Shown: positions 38,633 through 48,595, numbered from the stretch's first letter. The stretch is 64,000 nucleotides of DNA from Hydrogenophaga crocea (GCF_011388215.1 NZ_CP049989.1:2480001-2544000), one strand, 5' to 3'. Program-made: numbers and translations. The notes: generated by a model from the letters alone, not told the origin.

Positions 38633-39475
38633 ATGCAATTGCACAAACACCCCGAGCTGACACAGCGGCTGGCCGCCGCCCATGCGCTGGGCACGTTGCG
38701 CGGCGGCGCGCGGCGGCGCTTCGAGGCCATCGCGCGCGAGCAGCCCGCCGTGCGCGCGGCCGCCATCGAGTGGCAGATCCGCGTCGGCAGCCTCAACGAA
38801 CTGCAGCCCGCGGCCGAGCCCGGGCCGCAGGTGTGGACGCGCATCCTGAACCTGGTGCACGCCGAGCAGGAACAGGCCGCACTGCAGCGCCAGCGTGCGT
38901 CGGCCGCGCCCGCCACGCCGGCCTCGGCGCGCGGCGGCTGGTGGAACCACCTCGCGCTGTGGCGCGGCGCCGGCCTGGCCGGTGTGGCGGTGGCCGTGCT
39001 CGCGGCCCTGCTCGTGCCCGGCCTGCAGCGCGACGCCGGTGAGCGCGCGGCCCAGGTGGCCGCGCTGCAGCAGGACCTGCAGCAGCGCGACGCGCGCGTG
39101 GCCCAGCTCGAACGCGAGCTGCAGGCCGCGCCCGAGGTGCGCTACGTGTCGGTGCTCACCGACGACAAGAACCAGCCCGCGGTGCTCGTGACCTTCGACG
39201 GCCGCAACAACCGCCTGAGCCTGCAGCGCGTGGGCAACTTCCGCGAGGCGGCCGACCGCTCGCTGCAGCTCTGGGCCGTGCCGCCCGGGGCCACGCCGCG
39301 CTCGCTGGGCGTGCTCACGCCAGAGCGGCTGCTGCAACTCGCGTCGAGCGAGAGCGCGGTGCGGGAGATCCCGCTGCTCGCGATCAGCCTGGAGCCGCTG
39401 GGCGGCGTGCCGGGCGACCGCGGCCCCACGGGCCCGGTGCTGTTCCACGGCGCGCTGATCCAGAAGCAGATCTGA
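38633..39475 (+). CDS. RskA-type anti-sigma factor
   Basis: A 280-residue single-pass membrane protein. Residues 1-95 form the cytoplasmic sigma-binding part (TQRLAAAHALGTLRGGARRR, then AAIEWQIRVGSLNELQPAAE), followed by a transmembrane segment at about 113-132 (GLAGVAVAVLAALLVPGLQ), a coiled coil of heptads (AALQQDLQQRDARVAQLERE), and a periplasmic RskA domain (LQLWAVPPGATPRSLGVL). It would hold the ECF sigma factor inactive until released by regulated proteolysis. Ends at a terminator shared with the convergent RRM gene. Confidence 0.88.
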   Translation: MQLHKHPELTQRLAAAHALGTLRGGARRRFEAIAREQPAVRAAAIEWQIRVGSLNELQPAAEPGPQVWTRILNLVHAEQEQAALQRQRASAAPATPASARGGWWNHLALWRGAGLAGVAVAVLAALLVPGLQRDAGERAAQVAALQQDLQQRDARVAQLERELQAAPEVRYVSVLTDDKNQPAVLVTFDGRNNRLSLQRVGNFREAADRSLQLWAVPPGATPRSLGVLTPERLLQLASSESAVREIPLLAISLEPLGGVPGDRGPTGPVLFHGALIQKQI

Positions 39476-39486
39476 GCGCGGCGGGC

Positions 39487-39518
39487 AAAAAAAAGCCGGC
39501 ACAGGTGCCGGCTTTTTT
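39487..39518. terminator. Bidirectional intrinsic terminator
   Basis: Stem GCCGGCAC (39495-39502) / GTGCCGGC (39505-39512), eight A before and six T after, so functional on both strands. Lies between the convergent anti-sigma and RRM genes. Confidence 0.9.
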
Positions 39519-39545
39519 CATGGGCGTGACCGCCCGGGGCTGCGC

Positions 39546-39839
39546 TCAGTAGCGCGGGCCGCTGCTGCGGTAACCACCGCCGGTGCCAGCCTCTTTGGGG
39601 CGCGACACGTTGACGACGATCTGGCGACCCTCGACCGACTGGCCGTTGAGGCCGTTGATGGCGGCCTGCGCCTCGGCTTCGGAAGCCATTTCGACAAAGC
39701 CGAAACCCTTGGAACGGCCGCTGTCGCGATCGACCATGACCTTGGCGGAGGCCACGGCACCGTATTCGGAGAAGTTGTGACGAAGCGAGTCGTCGTTGAC
39801 GGAGTAGGGCAGATTGCCCACGTACAGTTTGCTGCTCAT
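39546..39839 (-). CDS. RRM-type RNA-binding protein
   Basis: A 97-residue single-RRM protein. RNP2 is KLYVGNLPYSV (4-14) and RNP1 is KGFGFVEM near 44-51, followed by a short Gly/Arg/Tyr tail (GTGGGYRSSGPRY). Such small RRM proteins (Rbp of cyanobacteria, several in betaproteobacteria) bind RNA and are often cold-induced. ATG 39839 (MSSKLYVGN) is at the conserved position; upstream in-frame codons are not supported. The 222-base gap to queF (39840-40061) holds no gene and no clear promoter that I can name. Confidence 0.93.
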   Translation of the reverse strand: MSSKLYVGNLPYSVNDDSLRHNFSEYGAVASAKVMVDRDSGRSKGFGFVEMASEAEAQAAINGLNGQSVEGRQIVVNVSRPKEAGTGGGYRSSGPRY

Positions 39840-40061
39840 GACTGAGCCTTTCGAAGAAGCGGGACGGCCTGCAATGGGCGCGGACCCGCGAGAGAAGGCG
39901 GTGGCCGCGTGAAGGCGGGCCGCCTGAGGGGCCGCCCCGCCCCGCAAGGGACCGGACGGCCAGTGATCGACCGTGCAGGGACGGCGAAGCGTGCGATGCT
40001 ACGCGCGAAGTGTCGAATCACCTAGGCATTTCGCGATTTCGCGGCGCGGGGTGACCGACGG

Positions 40062-40913
40062 TCACTGCCGCGCGGTGCGCACGTTGGCCGGCGGCTGCTG
40101 TGGGTGGCTGCTGCGCCAGGGGTTGATGTCCAGACCGCCGCGCCGCGTGTAGCGCGCGTACACCGCGAGCTTGGTGGGTTTGCAGCGCGTCCACACGTCC
40201 ATGTAGATGCGCTCCACGCACTGCTCGTGGAACTCGTTGTGGTTGCGAAAGCTCACCAGGTACTGCAGCAGGCCGGCCTGATCGATCTGGGGGCCGCTGT
40301 AGGCGATCTGCACGCTGCCCCAGTCGGGCTGGCCCGTGACCAGGCAGTTGCTCTTGAGCAGGTGGCTCACCAGGGTTTCGCTCACGGGCTGCTCGTCGAA
40401 GGCGGCGCCGAGCAGTTCGGGCGCGGGCTGGTAGCGCGTGCACTCCACGTCGAGGCGGTCGAGGTTCACGCCGTCGAGCTCGTGGATGGGCTCGGCGTCG
40501 AAACGCTCGGGCGCGATCAGCTTCACGCCCACGCCGCTCTGCACCGCGCCGCCGTGCCACACGGCGGCGCTGAGGTCGGCACGCAGCCGCTCGCGCACCG
40601 CGTCGGCGCTGTCGAAAGGCGTGTTGTTGAAGCTGTTGAGGTAGAGCTTGAAGGACTTGCTCTCGACGATGTGCGTGCTCTCGCAGGGCACGGTGATGTG
40701 CGCCAGCGCCACCTGCGGCTTGCCGCGGCGGTTGAGCCACGAGAGCTCATAGGCGGTCCAGAGGTCGCAGCCCATGAAGGGCACGCTGCCGGTGATGCCG
40801 ATCTCGCGCCGCTTGGTTTCGCGCGGCAAGGGGTACAGCAGACCGGGGTCGTAAAGGTCGACGTAGGCCGAGGCCTTGCCGAGCTGGGACTGTTCGGGGG
40901 TGTTGGCGCTCAT
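40062..40913 (-). CDS. queF: NADPH-dependent 7-cyano-7-deazaguanine reductase, type II
   Basis: Reduces preQ0 to preQ1 for queuosine synthesis. The 283 residues are the long, two-domain (bimodular) type II form. The N-terminal half has the QueF signature [19 protein letters not shown]; the C-terminal half has the catalytic Cys in [18 protein letters not shown], the [20 protein letters not shown] strand and a His-Glu pair ([12 protein letters not shown]). Third gene of a tight minus-strand group with the P4H-like and yaaA genes (10- and 16-base gaps). Confidence 0.96.
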   Translation of the reverse strand: MSANTPEQSQLGKASAYVDLYDPGLLYPLPRETKRREIGITGSVPFMGCDLWTAYELSWLNRRGKPQVALAHITVPCESTHIVESKSFKLYLNSFNNTPFDSADAVRERLRADLSAAVWHGGAVQSGVGVKLIAPERFDAEPIHELDGVNLDRLDVECTRYQPAPELLGAAFDEQPVSETLVSHLLKSNCLVTGQPDWGSVQIAYSGPQIDQAGLLQYLVSFRNHNEFHEQCVERIYMDVWTRCKPTKLAVYARYTRRGGLDINPWRSSHPQQPPANVRTARQ

Positions 40914-40923
40914 GGGAGAAGGC

Positions 40924-41814
40924 TCAGGCGAACTCGCGCTCGCGCAGCCATTTGGTGGCGACCCACTTCTCGCCCTCGAGCACGGGCGCGCCGCCGTGCA
41001 GCGTGCGGGTCGAGGGATGGGGCCGGTCGTAGCTGAAGAACACGGCGTGGCCGCGCACCGGGGCCACCTCGAGGCCGACGTCGGGGAAGGTGGTGCCGCC
41101 GCCGCGCGTGGGCTCGTTGAGGTACATCACCAGCGTGGCCACGCGCTGGCCGCCGCGCTTGAGGATGGTGGGCGTGCCGGGCTCGGCGGGGTCGAAGTAG
41201 TCGTAGTGCGGCTTGTACTCGGCGCCCGGGCGGTAGTGCAGCACCTGCACGCCCTCGCCGTTCTCCACCGGCCAGCCCACCAGGCGCGCGATGCGCGCTT
41301 CCACCGCGCTCACCTCGGGCGTCTGCCCGCGCGCGAAGAACATGCCGTTGCTGGTGCGGTCGGGGTTCATCTCTTCGCCGCCGGTGGTGGTCTGCACGGT
41401 GAGCGAGCGCGCCATGCGCGGCTTGGCCGACTCGATGATGGCGTCGCACTCCTCGGGGCTGAGCAGGTTGCCCAGCACCACCACGCGCGGGTGGTTCAGG
41501 TGGGTGATGACGTCGACCCAGCGGTCGCCCGCGTCGATGCGGCGTGGCGAGCCCGAGAGGTCGATGTGCGGCATCTGCGCGCTCACGCCGAGCGCGGCGT
41601 TCACCGCCTCGCGCACCTCCGGCGCGGCCTGCGCAAGCTGCTGCGGCGTCACCGAACCCAGGTGTTCGAGCAGCGTGCGTTCGAGCGCCTGCTCGGCCAC
41701 GGGCTGCTGCCAGCCGGCGTCGAGCATGGCCTTGAGCACGGATTCGGGCGAGAAGCCGGCGCTGGCCTGCTCGATGATCCAGCGGCGCAGTTCGGGGGTG
41801 ACGGTCTGGCTCAT
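40924..41814 (-). CDS. Prolyl-4-hydroxylase-like 2-oxoglutarate/Fe(II) dioxygenase
   Basis: A 296-residue protein. The C-terminal half is a P4H catalytic domain: the iron ligands His and Asp in [11 protein letters not shown], then [20 protein letters not shown], the second His in [16 protein letters not shown] (LHGG), and the 2-oxoglutarate Lys in [12 protein letters not shown]. The N-terminal 90 residues carry a helical tandem ([35 protein letters not shown]) like small bacterial domains that precede P4H. GGAGG lies six bases before the ATG. Its hydroxylation target is unknown. Confidence 0.9.
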   Translation of the reverse strand: MSQTVTPELRRWIIEQASAGFSPESVLKAMLDAGWQQPVAEQALERTLLEHLGSVTPQQLAQAAPEVREAVNAALGVSAQMPHIDLSGSPRRIDAGDRWVDVITHLNHPRVVVLGNLLSPEECDAIIESAKPRMARSLTVQTTTGGEEMNPDRTSNGMFFARGQTPEVSAVEARIARLVGWPVENGEGVQVLHYRPGAEYKPHYDYFDPAEPGTPTILKRGGQRVATLVMYLNEPTRGGGTTFPDVGLEVAPVRGHAVFFSYDRPHPSTRTLHGGAPVLEGEKWVATKWLREREFA

Positions 41815-41830
41815 GCGGATCCTCCGGGGG

Positions 41831-42607
41831 TCAGGCCTTGGCTTCGCGGCGGAAGACCAGGCGGTCGGGTTCGGACAAGGCGGCCTCGAAGCGGTAGCCC
41901 TCGAGGTCGAAGCCCTTGAGTTGTTCGGGCGTGCTGACGCGCTGCTGCACCGCCCAGCGCACCATGAGGCCGCGCGCGCGCTTGGCCATGAAGCTGATCA
42001 CCTTGTAGCCCGCGCCCTTGCGCTCCTCGAACACGCAGCCGATCACCCGCGGCTGCAGCGCCTTGCGGTCCACGGCCTTGAAGTACTCCTCGCTCGCGAG
42101 GTTGACCACCACCGGGCTCTTGTCGGCCCGGGCGCGCTCGTTGAGGTACTCGGCGATGCGGCTGCCCCAGAACGCGTAGAGCGTGCCGCCGTGCGCGGTC
42201 TTGAGGCGCGTGCCCATTTCAAGCCGGTAGGGCTGCATCCAGTCGAGCGGGCGCAGCACACCGTAGAGCCCGCTCAGGATGCACAGGTGCTGCTGCAGCC
42301 AGTCGAGGTCGTCGGCCGACAGGGTTTTGGCGTCGAGCCCGCCGTAGACGTCGCCGTCGAAGGCCAGCACCGCCTGCTTGGAATTCTTCGCGCTGAACCG
42401 GGGGCTCCAGGCCTCGTAGCGCGCGGCGTTCAGCGCCGAGAGCTTGTCGGACAGGTCCATCAGCGTTGCAATCTCCTGCGGCGACTTCTCGCGCATCACC
42501 GCCACGAGCTCGCTGGCCTGCGGCACGAACAGCGGCTGCGTGTGCGTCTTGACGTGGGGCGGGGTCTCGTAATCGAGGGCCTTGGCGGGCGAGATGAGGA
42601 AGAGCAT
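41831..42607 (-). CDS. yaaA: Peroxide stress protein YaaA (DUF328/UPF0246)
   Basis: A 258-residue cytosolic protein that in E. coli limits intracellular free iron under H2O2 stress and may bind DNA. Length and motifs fit: [14 protein letters not shown] at the start, [57 protein letters not shown] (the family hallmark), and [16 protein letters not shown]. First gene of the yaaA-P4H-queF run. Confidence 0.95.
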   Translation of the reverse strand: MLFLISPAKALDYETPPHVKTHTQPLFVPQASELVAVMREKSPQEIATLMDLSDKLSALNAARYEAWSPRFSAKNSKQAVLAFDGDVYGGLDAKTLSADDLDWLQQHLCILSGLYGVLRPLDWMQPYRLEMGTRLKTAHGGTLYAFWGSRIAEYLNERARADKSPVVVNLASEEYFKAVDRKALQPRVIGCVFEERKGAGYKVISFMAKRARGLMVRWAVQQRVSTPEQLKGFDLEGYRFEAALSEPDRLVFRREAKA

Positions 42608-42717
42608 GCAGGGCTTCGGGGAGAGGGGGTATCCGGGGCAGCGGTGATTATCGGTGCGCGTCCGACGGACGGCGGGCCGAAGGGTCGCCCCACCCCAGGG
42701 TCAGAATTACGCTTTGG

Positions 42718-42744
42718 GAAATTGATTTCGCTATGGTAAATTTC
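42718..42744. promoter_or_regulatory. Possible operator in an AT-rich patch upstream of the VOC gene
   Basis: GAAATT (42718-42723) and AATTTC (42739-42744) are mirrored half-sites with 15 bases between, within the only AT-rich stretch of this area, 24 bases before the VOC gene start. Could be a binding site for the regulator of the aromatic cluster. No regulator gene is adjacent. Confidence 0.35.
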
Positions 42745-42767
42745 GTTCACCGTTTCCGGAGACCGCC

Positions 42768-43394
42768 ATGACGCCAGCCACGCCCCTTGCCGACCTGCCC
42801 GCGCCGGCCCCGATCCAGCAGTTGCACCACTACGCCTACCGCGCGCGCGACGCGGAGGAAACGCGGCACTTCTACGAAGACATCCTGGGCCTGCCGCTGT
42901 ACCACATCATCCAGAGCGACTACGTGCCCAGCACGGGCGAGTACTGCCCGTACACGCACTTCTTCTTCCGGCTGCAGGACGGCTCGTTCATCGCGTTCTT
43001 CGACCTCGGCGACGACGAAGCCGCCCTGCCCAGCCCCAACACGCCCAAGTGGGTCAACCACATCAGCTTCCGCGTCAACAGCGTGCAGGAGCTCGAGAAC
43101 ACCAAGGCGCGGCTGCAGGCCCACGGCATCGAGGTGCTGGGCGTGACCGACCACCACATCTTCAAGAGCATCTATTTCTTCGACCCCAACGGCATCCGCC
43201 TGGAGCTCACCGCCCAGCTCGCCGACGAGTTCCAGATGCTGCAGGAAAGCAAGACCGCGCACGCGCGCCTGAACGAATGGACGGCGCGCAAGGAGCAGTG
43301 GCGCCGCGAGCGCGCCGAAGGCAAGTCGAGCGCGCCGCTCAAGCCGCAGCAGAACGACCGTCCCGAGGTGGCGGCGCGGGCTGTCAAGGGTTGA
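42768..43394 (+). CDS. VOC-superfamily protein (glyoxalase/extradiol dioxygenase-like)
   Basis: A 208-residue vicinal-oxygen-chelate protein. The two beta-alpha-beta units begin QQLHHYAYRARDAEETRHFY and WVNHISFRVNSVQELENTKA; possible metal ligands are His in LHHYAY and NHISF and Glu in GIRLELTAQL. The C-terminus adds about 45 charged residues. CCGGAGA precedes the ATG. It heads a run with an FAD monooxygenase and a DUF2783 protein, so a role in aromatic ring hydroxylation or cleavage is likely, but the exact reaction is not clear. Confidence 0.85.
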   Translation: MTPATPLADLPAPAPIQQLHHYAYRARDAEETRHFYEDILGLPLYHIIQSDYVPSTGEYCPYTHFFFRLQDGSFIAFFDLGDDEAALPSPNTPKWVNHISFRVNSVQELENTKARLQAHGIEVLGVTDHHIFKSIYFFDPNGIRLELTAQLADEFQMLQESKTAHARLNEWTARKEQWRRERAEGKSSAPLKPQQNDRPEVAARAVKG

Positions 43395-43425
43395 TCTTTC
43401 TCCGGCGGCACCGGTTGGCGGCGCC

Positions 43426-43624
43426 AGGGCGGGAGGGCTCCGCGAATGTCCCCCGGACGGCTGCGCCGTCCTCCTCCTTTATTTCGCTGCGCCCTCCCGC
43501 CCTGCCACCGCCCCCCTCCCAGGCATTCGACCCATGAAGACAACCACGCCACTTCAGCCCGCGAGTGTGGGGTGCTTCGCGCAGCGGCATAAAGGAGGAG
43601 GCCCTGCGCAGCAGGGCCGGGGGA
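43426..43624. repeat. Paired inverted copies of a hairpin repeat between the VOC and monooxygenase genes
   Basis: The 318-base gap (43395-43712) holds no gene. Copy 1 (about 43448-43498) reads GTCCCCCGG, a hairpin (GACGGC TGC GCCGTC, 43456-43470), CCTCCTCCTTTAT, CGCTGCGC. Copy 2 (about 43572-43624) is the same layout on the other strand with a different stem (GGCCCTGC/GCAGGGCC). The flanks match but the stems differ while still pairing, which points to structure as the conserved trait. An outer pair GCCCTCCCGCCCT / AGGGCGGGAGGGC (43491-43503, 43426-43438) encloses copy 1. Confidence 0.7.
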
Positions 43625-43712
43625 CAGCCGCGGAGTGGAGTACCCCGCGATCGCGGGCGTGCGCGAGGTGCAACGCGCGAAGCGCCCGCATGACGACCCG
43701 AGGAACAAGGAC

Positions 43713-45434
43713 ATGACGTACAAGGAAGTCGCCCACACCAACGGCTACGAGTTCACGCAGGGCGGCGGCTACGAGCTGCCCACCTACCCCTTCGTGCCAC
43801 CGCCCGAAATCGGCAGCGGCGCGCCCGCCAGGCACCCCATCGTGATCGTGGGCGGCGGCATCACCGGCCTCACGCTGGCCTGCTCGCTCGCGCGCCTGGG
43901 CGTGCCGGCCATCCTCATCGACGAAGACGACACCGTGGGCGTCAAGGGCGCGTCCTCGCGCGGCATCTGCTACACGCAGAAATCGCTCGAGATCTTCGAG
44001 CGGCTGGGCATCTACGAACACATCGCGGCCAAGGGCGTGCAATGGAGCGTGGGCCGCACCTACGCGGGCCACGACGAGGTCTACAGCTTCGACCTGCGCC
44101 AGCAGGGCGGCTACCGCCTGAGCCAGCAGCCGCCCTTCATCAACATCCAGCAGTTCTACATCGAGGCCTTTCTGGTCGATCGCATCAACGCGCTCGGCCA
44201 CGTGCAATTGCGCTGGCGCAACCGCCTCACGGCCTTCGAGCAGGACGAACATGGCGCGCTGCTGAGCATCGAGACGCCCGCGGGCGCGTACCAGGTGCGC
44301 GCCGAGCACGTGATCGACGCCACCGGCTCGGCCAGCCCGCTGCGCAAGTGGCTGCAGGTGCCCTTCGACAGCAAGCGCGGCGACGACCGCTGGTGCATCG
44401 CCGATGTGCGCTTCACCACCCGCCCGCCGCAGGAACGCCACACCTGGATCGAAGCGCCCTTCAACGAGAACCGCGCCGTGTGGCAGCACCTCATGGGCGA
44501 TGACGTGTGGCGCATCGACTACCAGATGGCGCCCAACGCCGACCCGGCCTACGTGAGCCGCGAAGACGTGGTGCGCGAGCGCCTGGCGCGCCAGTTCGGG
44601 CCGGAGGTCGAGGTCGAGATCGTGTGGGTCGGCCCCTACGCCTACCGCAGCGAGTGCGTGCACGCCATGCGCCACGGCCGCGTGTTCTTCATGGGCGACT
44701 CGGCCAAGGTGGTGAGCCCCTTCGGCGCGCGCGGCGGCAACACCGGCGTGGCCGACGCCGACAACCTGGCCTGGAAGCTCGCCGCGGTGATGCGCGGCCG
44801 CGCCGCGCCCGCGCTGCTGGAGAGCTACGGCGACGAGCGCCTGGAGGCCGCGCGCGAGAACGTGCGCGTGACCAACCGCACCGCGCGCTTCCTGCGCCCG
44901 GCCGACGGCATCGAGCGCACCTACCGCAACGCCGCCATCGCCCTGGCCAAGCGCCACGCGTTCGCGCGCCCGCTGATCAACACCGGCCGCATGGCCGTGG
45001 CCAACCCCTACACGCGTTCGCGCGCCTGCCTCTACGGCGAGGGCAGCGCGGCCGGCCAATCGGTGCAGAACGTGGCCTTTGCCTGGGCCGACGGCCGCGA
45101 GGGCCGGCTCAACCAGCTGCTCGACTGGGCCGCGGGCGACCTGCTGCTGCTGTGCTTCGGCCCGCTCTCGCGCGCCGACCGCAAGCGGCTCGCGGGCCTG
45201 AGCGCGACCGCGCCGCTGCGCGTGGTGCAGGTGGTGGGCGCGGACGACGCCGCCCAGTGCCTGGAGCACGTGCGCGACCTGAAGGGCGCGCTGCGCGACG
45301 CCTGCCAGGCTGCCGCGGGCGGCTGGGCCCTGGTGCGGCCCGACGCCTACCTCGCGGCCCATGGCCGCGCCGTGAACGCGGATCTGGTGCAGGCCATCGG
45401 CCTGGCGCTGGGCCTCACCGGAGTGAACGCATGA
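43713..45434 (+). CDS. FAD-dependent aromatic monooxygenase
   Basis: A 573-residue flavoprotein hydroxylase of the PheA/TfdB/MhpA class. FAD-binding Rossmann motif IVGGGITGLTLACSLARLG at about 45-63, the DG-type stretch AEHVIDATGSASPLRKWL, and the second FAD motif VFFMGDSAKVVSPFGARGGN then GVADADNLAWKLAAV, plus a thioredoxin-like C-terminal domain from about 500. ATG 43713 (MTYKEVAHTN) has AGGAACAAGG upstream. NADH or NADPH would be the donor; the phenolic substrate is unknown. Its stop overlaps the DUF2783 start (ATGA). Confidence 0.9.
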   Translation: MTYKEVAHTNGYEFTQGGGYELPTYPFVPPPEIGSGAPARHPIVIVGGGITGLTLACSLARLGVPAILIDEDDTVGVKGASSRGICYTQKSLEIFERLGIYEHIAAKGVQWSVGRTYAGHDEVYSFDLRQQGGYRLSQQPPFINIQQFYIEAFLVDRINALGHVQLRWRNRLTAFEQDEHGALLSIETPAGAYQVRAEHVIDATGSASPLRKWLQVPFDSKRGDDRWCIADVRFTTRPPQERHTWIEAPFNENRAVWQHLMGDDVWRIDYQMAPNADPAYVSREDVVRERLARQFGPEVEVEIVWVGPYAYRSECVHAMRHGRVFFMGDSAKVVSPFGARGGNTGVADADNLAWKLAAVMRGRAAPALLESYGDERLEAARENVRVTNRTARFLRPADGIERTYRNAAIALAKRHAFARPLINTGRMAVANPYTRSRACLYGEGSAAGQSVQNVAFAWADGREGRLNQLLDWAAGDLLLLCFGPLSRADRKRLAGLSATAPLRVVQVVGADDAAQCLEHVRDLKGALRDACQAAAGGWALVRPDAYLAAHGRAVNADLVQAIGLALGLTGVNA

Positions 45435-45616
45435 TCACCACCCCGAACTGGCAGGACGCCGACACCTTCTACGAGCAGCTGCTCGACGCCCAGGCCGATC
45501 TCTCGCCCGAGCAGATCCAGGCCTTCAGCGCGCGCCTGATCCTGCTGCTGGCCAACCAGATGGGCGACGCCCGGGTGCTGGCCGACTGCATCGCCGCGGC
45601 CCGCGAAGCGCTCTGA
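45431..45616 (+). CDS. DUF2783-family small protein
   Basis: A 61-residue acidic protein (MITTPNWQDADTFYEQLLDA, then LSPEQIQAFSARLILLLANQ, then MGDARVLADCIAAAREAL). It begins inside the stop of the monooxygenase gene (ATGA overlap), so the two are translationally coupled. DUF2783 genes accompany flavin monooxygenases in several beta- and alphaproteobacteria, but their role is unknown; a regulatory or stabilising subunit is a guess. Confidence 0.83.
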   Translation: MITTPNWQDADTFYEQLLDAQADLSPEQIQAFSARLILLLANQMGDARVLADCIAAAREAL

Positions 45617-45645
45617 GCGCAGCGGCCGGGCACAGGGGCGGCCGC

Positions 45646-45651
45646 TAAAAT
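45646..45651 (+). promoter_or_regulatory. Probable valS -10 element
   Basis: TAAAAT, five of six matches to TATAAT, 65 bases before the valS ATG. The -35 region is not clear in this GC-rich stretch. Confidence 0.4.
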
Positions 45652-45673
45652 CGCCGCTTCCCCCGTCTCATCC

Positions 45674-45697
45674 AACGGCATCCCGCGGGATGCCGTT
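45674..45697. repeat. Perfect 24-base palindrome in the valS leader
   Basis: AACGGCATCCCG directly followed by its reverse complement CGGGATGCCGTT. It lies between the -10 candidate and the valS start, so the mRNA leader would form a hairpin. No T-box or leader peptide is visible. Confidence 0.6.
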
Positions 45698-45715
45698 GTC
45701 ATTCTGGCGCGTCCC

Positions 45716-48595
45716 ATGACCGACACCGTGCAGCAACCCGGCCTCGCTTCGCTGGCCAAATCCTTCGAACCCGCACCGATCGAGGCCCAGTGGGGCCCCT
45801 GGTGGGAGCAGCGCGGCGTGGGCCGCGCGGGCTTTCGCGGCACCGGCGCGGCGCGCGAGGGCGCACCGGCGTTCTGCATCCAGCTGCCGCCGCCGAACGT
45901 GACCGGCACCCTGCACATGGGCCACGCGTTCAACCAGACCATCATGGACAGCCTCACGCGCTACCACCGCATGATGGGCGCGAACACGCTGTGGGTGCCG
46001 GGCACCGACCACGCGGGCATCGCCACGCAGATCGTGGTCGAGCGCCAGCTGCAGGAGCAAAAGACCAGCCGCCACGACCTGGGGCGTGACGCCTTCACGA
46101 AAAAGGTCTGGGAGTGGAAGGAGAAGAGCGGCAACACCATCACGGGCCAGATGCGCCGCATGGGCGACACCGTGGACTGGTCGCGCGAGTACTTCACCAT
46201 GGACGACAAGCTCTCGGCCGTGGTCACCGAAACCTTCGTGCGCCTGTACGAGCAGGGCCTGATCTACCGCGGCAAGCGCCTGGTCAACTGGGACCCGGTG
46301 CTCAAGTCGGCCGTGAGCGACCTCGAGGTGGAGAGCGAGGAGGAGGACGGTTTCCTCTGGCACATCCGCTACCCGCTGAGCGATGGCAGTGGCTCGGTGG
46401 TGGTGGCCACCACCCGCCCCGAGACCATGCTCGGCGACACCGCGGTGATGGTGCACCCCGATGACGAGCGCTACACCGCGATCGTGGGCAAGACCGTGAA
46501 GCTGCCGCTGTGCGACCGCGAGATCCCGGTGATCGCCGACGATTACGTCGACCGCGCCTTCGGCACCGGCGTGGTCAAGGTCACGCCCGCGCACGACCAC
46601 AACGACTACGCCGTGGGCCAGCGCCACGGCCTGCCCGTCATCGGCGTGCTCACGCTCGACGCCGCGATCAACCAGAACGCGCCCGCGAAGTACCAGGGCC
46701 TGGACCGCTTCGCCGCGCGCAAGGCCGTGGTGGCCGACCTCGAGGCCCAGGGCCTGCTGGTGGAAACCAAGAAGCACCGCCTCATGGTGCCGCGCTGCGC
46801 GCGCACCGGCCAGGTGGTGGAGCCCATGCTCACCGACCAGTGGTTCGTGGCCACCACCAAGGTCAGCGAGCAGGACCCCACGGGCAAGAGCATCGCGCAG
46901 AAGGCCATCGACGCCGTGGCCTCGGGCGAGGTGCGCTTCGTGCCCGAGAACTGGGTCAACACCTACAACCAGTGGATGGGCAACATCCAGGACTGGTGCA
47001 TCAGCCGCCAGCTCTGGTGGGGCCACCAGATTCCCGCCTGGTACGACGAAGAGGGCCGCATCTACGTGGCGCGCAACGAGGCCGAAGCACAGGCCCAGGC
47101 CCCGGGCAAGACGCTCACGCGCGACCCCGATGTGCTCGACACCTGGTACTCGTCGGCGCTGGTGCCCTTCAGCACCATGGGCTGGCCGAACACCGAAGGC
47201 GGCGCCACCAGCGACTACGACCTCTACCTGCCGAGCTCGGTGCTGGTCACGGGCTACGACATCATCTTCTTCTGGGTCGCGCGCATGATCATGATGACGA
47301 CCCACTTCACCGGCCGCGTGCCGTTCCGCCATGTCTACATCCACGGCCTGGTGCGCGACGCCCAGGGCCGCAAGATGAGCAAGAGCGAAGGCAACGTGCT
47401 CGACCCGGTGGACCTGATCGACGGCATCGCGCTGCCGCAACTGCTCGAAAAGCGCACCACCGGCCTGCGCAAGCCCGAGACCGCGCCGCGCGTGCGCAAG
47501 GACACCGAGAAGGAATTCCCCGAGGGCATTCCCGCCTACGGCGCCGACGCGCTGCGCTTCACCTTCGCGGCACTGGCCTCGCTGGGCCGCAGCATCAACT
47601 TCGACAGCAAGCGCTGCGAGGGCTACCGCAATTTCTGCAACAAGCTCTGGAATGCCACGCGCTTCGTGCTCATGAATTGCGAGGGCCACGACTGCGGCCT
47701 CAAGGAGCACACCAAGGACGAGTGCGCCGTGGGCCAGCCCTTCCACGGCTACCTGAGCTTCAGCCAGGCCGACCGCTGGATCTCGTCCACGCTGCAGCGC
47801 GTGGAAGCCGAGGTCGCCAAGGGCTTCGCCGAGTACCGGCTCGACAACGTCGCCAACGCCATCTACGACTTCGTCTGGAACGAGTTCTGCGACTGGTACC
47901 TCGAGATCGCCAAGGTGCAGGTCCAGACCGGCGATGCGGCGCAGCAGCGCGCCACGCGCCGCACCCTGATCCGCACGCTCGAGGCCATCCTGCGCCTGGC
48001 GCACCCGCTGATTCCCTTCATCACCGAGGAACTCTGGCAGAAGGTCGCGCCCGTGGCCGGCCGCGCGGGCGAATCGGTGGCGCTGGCCGCCTACCCGGTG
48101 AGCCAGCCCGAGCGCATCGACGAAACCGCCGAGGCCCACGTGGCGCGCCTGAAGAAGCTGGTGGACGCCTGCCGCACGCTGCGCGGCGAAATGGGCGTGT
48201 CACCGGCCCAGCGCCTGCCGCTGTACGCCGTGGGCGACGCCGACTTCCTGCGCGCGGCCGCGCCGGTGCTGCAGTCGCTGGCCAAGCTGGCCGAGGTGCG
48301 CGTCTTCGACGGCGAGGCCGCCTGGGCGCAGGCCGCGGGCGCCGCGCCCGTGGCCGTGGTGGGCGAGGCCCGCCTGTGCCTGTTCATGGAAATCGACGTC
48401 GCCGCCGAAATGGCCCGCCTGGGCAAGGAAGCCACGCGGCTGCAGACCGAGATCGCCAAGGCCCAGGCCAAGCTCGCCAACGAAGGCTTCGTCGCCCGCG
48501 CCCCCGCGGCCGTGATCGAGCAGGAAAAACAGCGCGTGGCCGACTTCAGCGCCACGCTGGAGAAGGTGCAGGCGCAACTGTCACGCCTGAAGTAA
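45716..48595 (+). CDS. valS: Valine-tRNA ligase
   Basis: Charges tRNA-Val and edits mischarged threonine. The 959 residues have the class I motif HMGH (67-70, within [13 protein letters not shown]), KMSKS at 553-557 ([12 protein letters not shown]), the editing domain ([13 protein letters not shown]) and a C-terminal coiled-coil arm ([20 protein letters not shown]). Length and motifs are normal. Confidence 0.98.
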   Translation: MTDTVQQPGLASLAKSFEPAPIEAQWGPWWEQRGVGRAGFRGTGAAREGAPAFCIQLPPPNVTGTLHMGHAFNQTIMDSLTRYHRMMGANTLWVPGTDHAGIATQIVVERQLQEQKTSRHDLGRDAFTKKVWEWKEKSGNTITGQMRRMGDTVDWSREYFTMDDKLSAVVTETFVRLYEQGLIYRGKRLVNWDPVLKSAVSDLEVESEEEDGFLWHIRYPLSDGSGSVVVATTRPETMLGDTAVMVHPDDERYTAIVGKTVKLPLCDREIPVIADDYVDRAFGTGVVKVTPAHDHNDYAVGQRHGLPVIGVLTLDAAINQNAPAKYQGLDRFAARKAVVADLEAQGLLVETKKHRLMVPRCARTGQVVEPMLTDQWFVATTKVSEQDPTGKSIAQKAIDAVASGEVRFVPENWVNTYNQWMGNIQDWCISRQLWWGHQIPAWYDEEGRIYVARNEAEAQAQAPGKTLTRDPDVLDTWYSSALVPFSTMGWPNTEGGATSDYDLYLPSSVLVTGYDIIFFWVARMIMMTTHFTGRVPFRHVYIHGLVRDAQGRKMSKSEGNVLDPVDLIDGIALPQLLEKRTTGLRKPETAPRVRKDTEKEFPEGIPAYGADALRFTFAALASLGRSINFDSKRCEGYRNFCNKLWNATRFVLMNCEGHDCGLKEHTKDECAVGQPFHGYLSFSQADRWISSTLQRVEAEVAKGFAEYRLDNVANAIYDFVWNEFCDWYLEIAKVQVQTGDAAQQRATRRTLIRTLEAILRLAHPLIPFITEELWQKVAPVAGRAGESVALAAYPVSQPERIDETAEAHVARLKKLVDACRTLRGEMGVSPAQRLPLYAVGDADFLRAAAPVLQSLAKLAEVRVFDGEAAWAQAAGAAPVAVVGEARLCLFMEIDVAAEMARLGKEATRLQTEIAKAQAKLANEGFVARAPAAVIEQEKQRVADFSATLEKVQAQLSRLK

